From positions 372,001-436,000 of the forward strand of contig NC_009012.1 of assembly GCF_000015865.1 (NCBI RefSeq): 64,000 nucleotides of DNA, read 5' to 3'. The notes under the pieces were generated by a model. It saw only the letters and a list, made by a program, of their open reading frames with translations, was not told where the DNA came from and did no database searches. A program made the position numbers and the translations under genes. Below, in pieces: positions 56,410 through 64,000 of the stretch (position 1 is its first letter; each line of letters starts with the position of its first letter). This DNA comes from Acetivibrio thermocellus ATCC 27405 (GTDB lineage: Bacteria > Bacillota > Clostridia > Acetivibrionales > Acetivibrionaceae).

Positions 56410-58203
56410 ATGCAATTATATAGAGCACATGTTCTGGTTTGTGGAGGTACAGGCTGTACTTCATCAAACTCCAATAAGATAATCACTGAATTGGAAGAAC
56501 AAATTGCCAGAAACGGTATACAGAATGAAGTAAAAGTTGTAAGAACCGGATGCTTTGGACTTTGCGCCGAAGGCCCGATTATGGTGGTTTATCCTGAAGG
56601 TGCAATGTATACAATGGTCAAAGTTGAAGATGTGAAAGAGATAGTTGAGGAGCATCTGGTAAAAGGAAGAATTGTAAAAAGACTTCTTCCAGGCGGCGGT
56701 GGCAAGGATGAAAAAGCTTCCCTTGAAGGCAATGACTTCTTTGCAAAGCAGCAAAGAATTGCGTTAAGAAACTGCGGTGTTATAAATCCTGAAAATATTG
56801 ACGAATATATTGCTTTTGACGGATATAAGGCATTGGCAAAAGTATTGACTGAAATGACTCCCGAACAAGTTGTTGATGTTATTAAAAGATCCGGTTTGAG
56901 AGGAAGAGGGGGCGGAGGTTTCCCTACCGGACTTAAATGGGAGTTTGCAATGAAACAGGATGCAGACCAGAAATATGTTTGCTGTAATGCCGACGAGGGA
57001 GACCCGGGAGCATTCATGGACAGAAGTGTCCTTGAAGGAGACCCTCATTCTGTAATTGAAGCTATGGCGATTGCAGGTTATGCCATAGGCGCAAATCAGG
57101 GATATGTTTATGTAAGAGCGGAATACCCGATTGCCGTAAAGAGGCTTGGCATTGCCATTCAGCAGGCAAGAGAATATGGACTTTTGGGTAAAAACATATT
57201 TGGAACGGACTTTAGCTTTGATGTTGATATAAGGCTTGGAGCAGGTGCTTTTGTGTGCGGTGAGGAAACAGCTCTCATGACGTCCATAGAGGGACACAGG
57301 GGAGAGCCAAGACCAAGGCCTCCGTTCCCTGCGGTAAAAGGTTTGTGGCAAAAGCCGACTTTGCTGAATAACGTTGAGACTTATGCAAACATTCCCCAGA
57401 TTATTCTGAAAGGTCCCGAATGGTTTGCAAGCATTGGTACTGAAAAGAGTAAAGGTACCAAAGTATTTGCGGTGGGCGGTAAAATTAACAATACAGGTTT
57501 GGTAGAAATTCCTATGGGTACAACTTTGAGAGAGGTTATTTATGACATAGGAGGAGGAATACCGAACGGCAAGAAGTTCAAAGCAGCCCAGACCGGAGGT
57601 CCTTCCGGAGGATGTATTCCTGCAAGCCATATTGATACGCCAATTGACTATGATTCATTAACCCAGTTGGGCTCAATGATGGGTTCCGGCGGACTTATAA
57701 TCATGGATGAAGACACATGTATGGTTGACATTGCAAAGTTCTTCCTTGAATTTACTGTTGACGAATCCTGCGGTAAGTGTCCGCCGTGCCGTATAGGAAC
57801 AAAGAGAATGTATGAGATTCTTGAAAGGATTACTGAAGGCAAGGGAGAAGAAGGGGACATTGAAAAGCTGGAGATGCTTGCAAAGAATATAAAGGCATCG
57901 GCTTTGTGCGGACTGGGTCAGACAGCTCCGAATCCTATTCTCAGTACTTTAAGATACTTCAGGCATGAATATATTGAGCACGTAAGGGATAAGAAGTGTG
58001 CCGCAGGGGTTTGCAAGGCGTTGATGCATTATGAAATAGATGCTGAGAAATGTAAGAGCTGCGGAATATGCGCAAGACAATGTCCTGTAAAAGCAATAAG
58101 CGGAGAAAAGAAGGTTCCGTACGTTATAGATCAGAACAAATGTATCAAATGTGGCGTTTGTATGGAGAAATGTCCGTTCAAGGCCATTTCCAAAAAAGCC
58201 TAA
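56410..58203 (+). CDS. hydB: [FeFe]-hydrogenase subunit HydB (NuoF-like, FMN/NADH site)
   Basis: 597 residues. N-terminal 2Fe-2S thioredoxin-like domain (about 1-95), then the NuoF core: NADH/FMN loop GRGGGGFPTGLKWEF, CNADEGDPGAFMDR, and the 4Fe-4S site ESCGKCPPCRIG. Two further 4Fe-4S motifs lie at the C-terminus (CKSCGICARQCP, CIKCGVCMEKCP). It splits electrons between NADH and ferredoxin in the bifurcating complex. GGAGGG ribosome site. Confidence 0.95.
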   Translation: MQLYRAHVLVCGGTGCTSSNSNKIITELEEQIARNGIQNEVKVVRTGCFGLCAEGPIMVVYPEGAMYTMVKVEDVKEIVEEHLVKGRIVKRLLPGGGGKDEKASLEGNDFFAKQQRIALRNCGVINPENIDEYIAFDGYKALAKVLTEMTPEQVVDVIKRSGLRGRGGGGFPTGLKWEFAMKQDADQKYVCCNADEGDPGAFMDRSVLEGDPHSVIEAMAIAGYAIGANQGYVYVRAEYPIAVKRLGIAIQQAREYGLLGKNIFGTDFSFDVDIRLGAGAFVCGEETALMTSIEGHRGEPRPRPPFPAVKGLWQKPTLLNNVETYANIPQIILKGPEWFASIGTEKSKGTKVFAVGGKINNTGLVEIPMGTTLREVIYDIGGGIPNGKKFKAAQTGGPSGGCIPASHIDTPIDYDSLTQLGSMMGSGGLIIMDEDTCMVDIAKFFLEFTVDESCGKCPPCRIGTKRMYEILERITEGKGEEGDIEKLEMLAKNIKASALCGLGQTAPNPILSTLRYFRHEYIEHVRDKKCAAGVCKALMHYEIDAEKCKSCGICARQCPVKAISGEKKVPYVIDQNKCIKCGVCMEKCPFKAISKKA

Positions 58204-58222
58204 TGGAAGGGGATGTGAAAAG

Positions 58223-59971
58223 ATGCAAATGGTAAATGTTACTATAGATAATTGCAAGATACAGGTACCTGCCAATTATACCGTGTTGGAAGCTGCAAAA
58301 CAGGCTAACATAGACATACCTACTCTTTGCTTCCTCAAGGATATAAATGAAGTAGGTGCCTGCCGTATGTGCGTTGTTGAGGTAAAAGGTGCCAGAAGCT
58401 TACAGGCGGCCTGTGTATATCCGGTGTCCGAAGGTCTTGAGGTGTACACTCAGACACCGGCGGTAAGGGAAGCCAGGAAAGTGACTTTGGAACTTATACT
58501 GTCAAACCATGAAAAGAAATGTTTGACCTGTGTAAGAAGTGAAAACTGCGAATTGCAAAGACTGGCAAAAGATCTGAATGTAAAAGATATCAGATTTGAA
58601 GGTGAAATGAGCAATTTGCCGATAGATGATCTTTCGCCTTCTGTTGTAAGGGATCCCAACAAGTGTGTTTTGTGCAGACGCTGTGTCAGCATGTGCAAGA
58701 ATGTTCAGACCGTTGGAGCCATTGATGTTACTGAAAGAGGATTCCGTACCACCGTATCAACGGCCTTTAACAAACCTCTCAGTGAAGTACCCTGCGTAAA
58801 CTGCGGACAGTGTATCAATGTATGTCCTGTGGGAGCATTGAGAGAAAAGGACGATATTGACAAGGTTTGGGAAGCTCTTGCAAATCCTGAGCTTCATGTA
58901 GTCGTTCAGACGGCTCCTGCAGTCAGGGTTGCATTGGGAGAAGAGTTTGGAATGCCTATCGGCTCAAGAGTGACCGGTAAAATGGTGGCAGCATTGAGTC
59001 GACTGGGCTTTAAAAAGGTATTTGATACAGATACGGCTGCCGACCTTACAATAATGGAGGAAGGTACTGAGCTTATAAACAGGATTAAAAACGGCGGCAA
59101 GCTTCCTTTGATAACTTCCTGCAGCCCGGGATGGATAAAGTTCTGCGAACACAACTATCCTGAGTTTTTAGACAATCTGTCCAGCTGCAAATCGCCTCAC
59201 GAAATGTTTGGTGCGGTTTTGAAATCCTACTATGCACAGAAAAACGGAATTGATCCTTCAAAAGTATTTGTTGTATCAATAATGCCATGTACGGCAAAGA
59301 AGTTTGAGGCTCAAAGGCCGGAGCTTTCTTCAACGGGTTATCCTGATGTGGATGTTGTTCTTACCACAAGAGAGCTTGCAAGAATGATAAAAGAAACGGG
59401 TATTGATTTTAATTCCCTTCCGGATAAACAGTTTGATGATCCTATGGGTGAGGCATCCGGAGCAGGTGTTATTTTTGGTGCCACCGGAGGAGTTATGGAG
59501 GCTGCCATCAGGACCGTCGGTGAATTATTGAGCGGCAAACCTGCAGACAAGATTGAATATACTGAGGTAAGAGGTCTTGACGGTATAAAAGAGGCTTCCA
59601 TAGAACTTGACGGTTTTACTCTGAAGGCTGCTGTTGCCCATGGTCTTGGCAACGCAAGAAAGCTTCTTGACAAAATAAAAGCCGGAGAGGCGGATTATCA
59701 TTTCATTGAAATAATGGCCTGTCCCGGTGGTTGTATAAACGGTGGAGGACAGCCCATACAGCCGTCATCTGTGAGAAACTGGAAAGATATAAGATGCGAG
59801 AGGGCGAAAGCTATTTACGAAGAGGATGAGTCCTTGCCTATAAGAAAATCTCATGAAAATCCAAAGATAAAGATGCTGTATGAAGAATTCTTTGGTGAAC
59901 CGGGCAGTCATAAAGCTCACGAGCTTTTGCACACTCATTATGAGAAGAGGGAAAACTACCCTGTTAAATGA
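58223..59971 (+). CDS. hydA: [FeFe]-hydrogenase catalytic subunit HydA
   Basis: 582 residues from ATG 58223, after AAGGGGATGTGAAAAG; the frame extends back to 58151 without a site. N-terminal 2Fe-2S domain (CRMCVVEVKG), a His-ligated cluster (HEKKCLTC...CEL), two 4Fe-4S sites (CVLCRRCVSMCKN, CVNCGQCINVCP) and the H-cluster domain. Cluster motifs are TSCSPGW (Cys300, with Ser301 where classic enzymes have a second Cys), MPCTAKK (Cys356) and MACPGGC with GGGQP (Cys500, Cys504). Together with HydB and HydC it makes H2 from NADH plus reduced ferredoxin. Confidence 0.95.
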   Translation: MQMVNVTIDNCKIQVPANYTVLEAAKQANIDIPTLCFLKDINEVGACRMCVVEVKGARSLQAACVYPVSEGLEVYTQTPAVREARKVTLELILSNHEKKCLTCVRSENCELQRLAKDLNVKDIRFEGEMSNLPIDDLSPSVVRDPNKCVLCRRCVSMCKNVQTVGAIDVTERGFRTTVSTAFNKPLSEVPCVNCGQCINVCPVGALREKDDIDKVWEALANPELHVVVQTAPAVRVALGEEFGMPIGSRVTGKMVAALSRLGFKKVFDTDTAADLTIMEEGTELINRIKNGGKLPLITSCSPGWIKFCEHNYPEFLDNLSSCKSPHEMFGAVLKSYYAQKNGIDPSKVFVVSIMPCTAKKFEAQRPELSSTGYPDVDVVLTTRELARMIKETGIDFNSLPDKQFDDPMGEASGAGVIFGATGGVMEAAIRTVGELLSGKPADKIEYTEVRGLDGIKEASIELDGFTLKAAVAHGLGNARKLLDKIKAGEADYHFIEIMACPGGCINGGGQPIQPSSVRNWKDIRCERAKAIYEEDESLPIRKSHENPKIKMLYEEFFGEPGSHKAHELLHTHYEKRENYPVK

Positions 59972-60058
59972 GTTTAAAATAAACAGGAAAACTTAAGAAA
60001 ACGGGAAACTATTTCCTGTTGAGAATGTGAAATTAAATGATAAAAAGTGATATAATAG

Positions 60059-60087
60059 GGTCAGGCGTACAGAAGCCTGACCTTTTT
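60059..60087 (+). terminator. Terminator of the hydrogenase operon
   Basis: Eight-base stem GGTCAGGC (60059-60066) and GCCTGACC (60075-60082) with an eight-base loop and TTTTT. A weaker hairpin (AACAGGAAA/TTTCCTGTT, 59982-60020) lies just upstream. Confidence 0.88.
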
Positions 60088-60223
60088 GCAAAATTGTTTT
60101 ATTGGCGCGGCGTATATATACAGCATATATACAATGTAAATTTATACAATCAAATTGTTGATACAATCGAATTATGCGGCTAAAAATTTGCTGCAAAAAA
60201 ATTAATATAAAAGAGGTAGGAAA

Positions 60224-60826
60224 ATGGCAAAACAACTTTGGAAACCGTCTACTATATTAAATCCGGTTCCGGTTGTAATGGTAAGCTGTTGCGGCAGAGA
60301 GGGAAAGCCCAATATAATTACTGTCGCATGGGCCGGAACAATTAATTCAAAACCTCCTATGGTTTCAATATCCATAAGGAAAGAGCGGTATTCCTATAAT
60401 CTAATAAAGGAAAAAGGACAGTTTGTAATAAATCTTACAACCAGAAAGCTGGCATTTGCCGCTGATTTTTGCGGTGTAAAGTCCGGCAGGGATGTTGATA
60501 AGTTTGAAGTTCTCAAGCTGACACAGGAGAAGGCCTCTGTAGTGGATGTACCAATGATAAAGGAAAGTCCTGTGAATATTGAATGCACGGTGAAGGATAT
60601 AATTGAATTGGGCTCTCATGACATGTTCATAGCACAGATTGAAGCCGTAAGTGTGGATGAATCCCTTATTGACAAGAAAGGGAGGCTGTGCATGGAGAAA
60701 GCGGATCTTATATGCTATTCCCATGGAGAATACTGGTCTTTGGAAAAGACATTGGGATATTTTGGATATTCGATAACCAAAAGAAAAGAGGTTTTAAAAA
60801 GGAGATTAAATAAAAAAGACAGGTAA
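60224..60826 (+). CDS. Flavin-reductase-like (flavoredoxin) protein
   Basis: 200 residues. The FMN-binding split-barrel of the flavin-reductase/flavoredoxin family is clear: ILNPVPVVMVSCCGREGKPN, TVAWAGTINSKPPMVSISIR and FVINLTTRKLAFAADFCGVKSG. Its role is probably electron transfer with bound FMN. AGAGGTAGGAAA ribosome site. It lies next to the hydrogenase operon but has its own transcription unit, since the terminator at 60059-60087 separates them. Confidence 0.88.
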   Translation: MAKQLWKPSTILNPVPVVMVSCCGREGKPNIITVAWAGTINSKPPMVSISIRKERYSYNLIKEKGQFVINLTTRKLAFAADFCGVKSGRDVDKFEVLKLTQEKASVVDVPMIKESPVNIECTVKDIIELGSHDMFIAQIEAVSVDESLIDKKGRLCMEKADLICYSHGEYWSLEKTLGYFGYSITKRKEVLKRRLNKKDR

Positions 60827-60854
60827 AGGAGTAAAACCTTTGCCTGTCTTTTTT
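60812..60854. terminator. Bidirectional terminator, flavoprotein/malic enzyme
   Basis: Eighteen-base stem AAAAAAGACAGGTAAAGG (60812-60829) and its near-complement (60837-60854), seven-base loop, A-rich left and T-rich right. It overlaps the flavoprotein stop codon. Confidence 0.9.
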
Positions 60855-60884
60855 ATTTTAGTATCATATATCTTGATTTTAGTT

Positions 60885-62057
60885 TTATATTCTTGCAACT
60901 CCGGTTTTTCTTGCTGCTTCAGCAACTGCTGCAGCAACTGTTTTTCCGACTCTTGGGTCAAATGGGAGCGGAAGAATGAAGTCAGGATTGAGCTCTTCAT
61001 CGCTTACCAGAGAAGCTATTGCTTTTGCAGCGGCTATCTTCATTTCATCATTGATATCTCTTGCTCTTACATCAAGCGCACCTCTGAATATTCCGGGGAA
61101 CGCAAGAACGTTGTTTATCTGGTTCGGGAAGTCGGATCTTCCGGTACCCACTACCTTTGCTCCTGCTTCTTTTGCTTCATCAGGCATTATTTCAGGAGTA
61201 GGATTTGCCATAGCAAAGATAATCGGATCCTTTGCCATGGATTTTACCATATCCTTTGTAACTGTTCCTGGAACGGAAAGACCGATGAATACGTCAGCTC
61301 CCTTGATTACATCTTCAAGAGTACCTTTCTTTTTCTCGAGGTTCGAGATTTTAGCAATCAGGGCTTTTTCACTGTTTAAGTTGTCTCTTCCATCATAAAT
61401 TGCACCTTTGGTATCGCAAAGGATAACTTTCTTAAGCCCCATACTCATGAGCAGTCTTGTTACAGCTATGCCGGCAGCACCTGAACCGTTTACAACAACT
61501 TCTATATCCTCGATTTTCTTGTTGACAAGCTTTAATGCATTGATCATTGCTGCAACAGTAACAACGGCTGTACCGTGCTGGTCATCATGGAATATTGGAA
61601 TGTCACATTCCTCTTTGAGTCTTCTTTCTATTTCAAAGCATCTCGGAGCGGATATATCTTCGAGGTTTATACCGCCAAAGCTTCCGGAGATGAGCTTGAT
61701 TGTCTTTACAATTTCATCTACGTCTTTTGATTTGATACAGAGCGGAAATGCGTCCACATCACCAAACTTCTTGAAGAGTACGCATTTACCTTCCATAACA
61801 GGCATTCCGGCTTCAGGTCCTATGTCTCCGAGCCCTAAAACCGCCGTACCGTCGGTAATAACCGCTACCAGGTTCCAACGTCTTGTATATTCATAAGAAA
61901 GATTAACATCTTTCTGAATTGCAAGACATGGTTCTGCAACACCCGGTGTATAAGCAAGCGACAACTCTTCCTTGGTTGAAACAGGTACCTTGTGTATAAC
62001 CTCAATTTTACCCTTCCACTCACCGTGAAGCCTTAGTGATTCTTTTCTGTAATCCAT
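60885..62057 (-). CDS. NAD(P)-dependent malic enzyme
   Basis: 390 residues, the short bacterial form. SLAYTPGVAEPCLAI, NLVAVITDGTAVLGLGDIGP, HDDQHGTAVV and the Rossmann VVNGSGAAGIAV identify it. It oxidatively decarboxylates malate to pyruvate. It follows mdh on the minus strand by about 50 bases, so both are probably one transcript. In C. thermocellum this pair belongs to the malate shunt, which turns NADH into NADPH while converting phosphoenolpyruvate to pyruvate; cofactor choice is inference. Confidence 0.94.
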   Translation of the reverse strand: MDYRKESLRLHGEWKGKIEVIHKVPVSTKEELSLAYTPGVAEPCLAIQKDVNLSYEYTRRWNLVAVITDGTAVLGLGDIGPEAGMPVMEGKCVLFKKFGDVDAFPLCIKSKDVDEIVKTIKLISGSFGGINLEDISAPRCFEIERRLKEECDIPIFHDDQHGTAVVTVAAMINALKLVNKKIEDIEVVVNGSGAAGIAVTRLLMSMGLKKVILCDTKGAIYDGRDNLNSEKALIAKISNLEKKKGTLEDVIKGADVFIGLSVPGTVTKDMVKSMAKDPIIFAMANPTPEIMPDEAKEAGAKVVGTGRSDFPNQINNVLAFPGIFRGALDVRARDINDEMKIAAAKAIASLVSDEELNPDFILPLPFDPRVGKTVAAAVAEAARKTGVARI

Positions 62058-62109
62058 TTGATTCTACCTCCAAATTATATTATTAAATATCTGCGATATT
62101 AATGCACAA

Positions 62110-63066
62110 TTATAAATTCTTAACTTCGTTCAATACTTTTTTAACCTGCTCCGCTGAGAATCTTAAAGCTTCTTCTTCTTCAGGAGTCAGATTAAATTGG
62201 AGAACTTCCTGAACACCTTCGGAATTTACGATGGATGGAAGGCTTATTGCAACATCTTCTATTCCATACATGCCGTTTATAACGGTTCCTACGGTTCTTA
62301 TTGTATTCTGATTCTTAAGGAGTGTTTCAACTATTGTGTTGATTGAAACTGCAATACCATAGTATGTTGCACCTTTGTTCTTGATAATGGTTGCACCCGC
62401 AGTTTTAACATCTTCAGCGATTTTTTTCTTGTCTTCTTCTGTGAAATTGCATTTCGGATCATCGATATATTCGTTGATATTTTTACCGGCGATATGTGTG
62501 CAGCTCCACAACGGAAGCTGTGAATCACCGTGTTCGCCTATTATGTAGCCGTGTACATTCTTTACGTCAACGCCCAATTTTTCGCTTAACAAGTATCTGA
62601 ATCTGATACTGTCAAGTACGGTACCTGAACCTATAACTTTTCCCACAGGGAGGCCTGACCATTTTTGGATCATATAAGTTATAATGTCAACAGGATTGGA
62701 TACTACAAGTATTACACCATGGTTGTAATACTTCATGATGTTTTGAGTTACTTCTTTTGCAATCATAACGTTTTTCTTTGCAAGGTCAAGACGTGTTTCA
62801 CCAGGTTTTCTGTTGGCTCCGGCCGTGACTACGATAACATCACAGTCTTTAACGTCGGAATAATCACCGGCATACAATGACATCTGTCCCATAAATGGAA
62901 GACCGTGGTTAATATCCATAGCCTCGCCTATGGCTTTTTCCTTGAAAACATCGATGAGAACAAGTTCATTTGCGGTTTGCCGCAAAGCCATTGTGAAGGC
63001 TGCAGACGCACCTACAAAACCAGCACCAATGATTGCAACTTTTGACCTACTTTTTACCATTTCCAT
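62110..63066 (-). CDS. mdh: Malate dehydrogenase (LDH-type fold)
   Basis: 318 residues. The LDH/MDH family has the N-terminal GAGFVGASAAF dinucleotide loop and GEHGDSQLPLWS with the catalytic His. In the substrate loop the sequence is AGANRKPGETRLDL: the position that is Gln in lactate dehydrogenases is Arg, which marks malate/oxaloacetate specificity. It reduces oxaloacetate with NADH. The start ATG follows AAAGGAATGGT. First gene of the mdh-malic enzyme unit. Confidence 0.93.
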   Translation of the reverse strand: MEMVKSRSKVAIIGAGFVGASAAFTMALRQTANELVLIDVFKEKAIGEAMDINHGLPFMGQMSLYAGDYSDVKDCDVIVVTAGANRKPGETRLDLAKKNVMIAKEVTQNIMKYYNHGVILVVSNPVDIITYMIQKWSGLPVGKVIGSGTVLDSIRFRYLLSEKLGVDVKNVHGYIIGEHGDSQLPLWSCTHIAGKNINEYIDDPKCNFTEEDKKKIAEDVKTAGATIIKNKGATYYGIAVSINTIVETLLKNQNTIRTVGTVINGMYGIEDVAISLPSIVNSEGVQEVLQFNLTPEEEEALRFSAEQVKKVLNEVKNL

Positions 63067-63500
63067 ACCATTCCTTTCAATTACCCAGTATATTTAACGG
63101 TTAGTTCGTTTATAAATTTGAGATTAATTCTTTAAATTTTAACTGTGAACCCGGTTCACAGGTATTATCATTAATTTCAGTATATGTGTTTAATAAAAAT
63201 TAGTGAAAATTTGCAACTGCAAGCATTTAAAATTGTAAACGATAAATAAATCCAGGCAACAAATTTCCCCCATTTTAAATAGCCCAGTTAAACACATTGA
63301 TAACATTTTAACATTATTTTATATCTGCGTCCATAACTGAAAAAGGGAAATCCATTACTTTATGAAATCAAATTTTGAAGTTATCAAGAAATTATGACGA
63401 TTTTCTCCGTGGCATGCAAGATTTCGCGATATTTCATTCGTTTATATTAATTTTTTATGAAAACTGCGGTTTGGGCTGACAATTGCGATGGAAGTTTCAA
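63067..63500. other. Regulatory region ahead of mdh, no supported gene
   Basis: A+T-rich DNA between two divergently transcribed genes. It holds a perfect 19-base palindrome (63143-63161); no convincing ORF or RNA gene was found. Several weak minus-strand -10 candidates exist but none is decisive. Confidence 0.5.
63143..63161. promoter_or_regulatory. Perfect palindrome upstream of mdh, possible operator
   Basis: CTGTGAACC-C-GGTTCACAG is a perfect 9-1-9 inverted repeat about 77 bases upstream of the mdh start. The GAACC...GGTTC core with a CG step resembles LacI/cre-type operators. The binding protein is unknown. Confidence 0.65.
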
Positions 63501-63530
63501 TTAGACTTTTTGTCAAATATTATGTATAAT
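63501..63530 (+). promoter_or_regulatory. Possible promoter of the last gene
   Basis: TTAGAC (63501-63506), 18 bases, TATAAT (63525-63530), about 65 bases ahead of the ATG at 63595. Confidence 0.45.
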
Positions 63531-63594
63531 AATATTATCTATAATAATGTATGAAAAAATTGTCCTAAGATGGAAGACGGGGGTGGTTTCATAT

Positions 63595-63948
63595 ATGGTT
63601 AAATATCTGAAGAGGCAGGAAGAGTTGGTAGAAGAAGCTCTCTCAAAGGATAACTGTTCTGACTGGGAAAGTTTGAGAAATTATCATAAGTCCCAAATTG
63701 AATTTTTGCAGCATGAGAGACTTGTACATTTATTGGTAACATTGTCTTTTGGGTTTTTCTTTCTTATATCCGTTCTTGCCGCCGCGGTTTCGGAAAAATT
63801 TGAAATATTGCTTGTTTCCCTTCTTTTGTTGGTACTTTTGATACCTTATATTGCCCATTATTACAAACTGGAGAACGGAGTTCAGAGGCTTTATGAGCTT
63901 TATAACAAAATTGATGAAAAATGTGTAAGGAAAAACAAGACCGCCTGA
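63595..63948 (+). CDS. Small two-helix membrane protein, unknown function
   Basis: 117 residues from ATG 63595, which follows GGGGGTGG; the frame opens at ATG 63547 without a ribosome site. A charged N-terminal helix (about 1-38) leads to two adjacent transmembrane helices (about 43-63 and 68-88, LLVSLLLLVLLIPYIAHYY) and a basic C-terminus. No family is recognised. Confidence 0.7.
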   Translation: MVKYLKRQEELVEEALSKDNCSDWESLRNYHKSQIEFLQHERLVHLLVTLSFGFFFLISVLAAAVSEKFEILLVSLLLLVLLIPYIAHYYKLENGVQRLYELYNKIDEKCVRKNKTA

Positions 63949-63966
63949 GTTCTCACCCAGACGGTC
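63939..63966 (-). terminator. Probable terminator of a minus-strand gene beyond the right edge
   Basis: Imperfect 12-base stem GACCGCCTGAGT (63939-63950) and ACCCAGACGGTC (63955-63966). The A-rich sequence on its left becomes a T tract on the minus strand. On the plus strand no T run follows, so it does not terminate the gene at 63595. Confidence 0.6.
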
Positions 63967-64000
63967 GGTATTGGCAGTTTCACTTTCGTTAGTCGATGTT

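Noticed and set aside
60976-61896. Two plus-strand frames inside malic enzyme (60976-61398 and 61408-61896)
   Set aside because: They are antisense to the conserved malic enzyme and lack ribosome sites and domains.

Overview
The window is 64 kb of a low-GC Firmicutes chromosome. It most likely comes from the thermophilic cellulolytic clostridium Acetivibrio (Clostridium) thermocellus. That placement is inference from recalled gene content and order: a SigI/RsgI pair whose anti-sigma factor ends in two PA14 domains, a trimeric electron-bifurcating [FeFe]-hydrogenase operon, and adjacent malate dehydrogenase and malic enzyme genes. Ribosome binding sites are strong and purine-rich, and sigma-A promoters of the TTGACA-17-TATAAT type are common. 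No search was run.

Layout. 1-7.0 kb: the end of a membrane glycosyltransferase-like gene, a chemotaxis receptor broken by a frameshift, a MATE transporter, a LysM-CAP secreted protein, a two-gene ThrE-type exporter and two small unknown genes. 7.2-8.6 kb: an intact IS30-family element with a probable 12-bp target duplication. 8.7-13 kb: a divergent type II topoisomerase pair (ParE-like and ParC-like). 13-20.4 kb: two small membrane proteins, then uvrB and uvrA, each behind a promoter whose -35 box overlaps a LexA box, with a 3D-domain protein between them. 20.7-25.7 kb: a zinc-finger Clp ATPase, a nucleoid-associated protein and a glycosyltransferase. 25.9-28.6 kb: sigI-rsgI with a self-type SigI promoter. 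28.7-35 kb: cell-wall enzymes (L,D-transpeptidase, GH3 hexosaminidase), a class II aldolase, a MotA/TolQ-like protein with a long coiled tail, and a TPR protein.

35.2-40.8 kb: a valine T-box leader controls a small membrane protein and valS, followed by nadE. 41.2-41.5 kb: a His-Gln-Lys tRNA operon with its own promoter and terminator. 41.7-46 kb: an SLH surface protein and prfC. 46.5-49.7 kb is a decaying stretch with two pseudogenes, a DUF1848 protein and a VOC protein. 49.7-51.4 kb: a TGS-uridine-kinase fusion, ending in phased 11-bp tandem repeats.

51.5-60 kb is the functional centre. A five-gene set (DRTGG, HATPase, HydS-like sensory hydrogenase, DRTGG, PHP phosphoesterase) with overlapping start and stop codons is followed by a promoter carrying a Rex-type operator and the operon hydC-HATPase-ferredoxin-hydB-hydA. 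HydABC would oxidise NADH and reduced ferredoxin together to make H2. The upstream genes look like an H2/redox sensing and signalling module, and Rex would tie expression to NADH/NAD+. 60-63 kb: a flavin reductase-like protein and, on the minus strand, mdh followed by malic enzyme (the malate shunt converting NADH to NADPH). The window ends with a small membrane protein and the probable terminator of a gene beyond the right edge.
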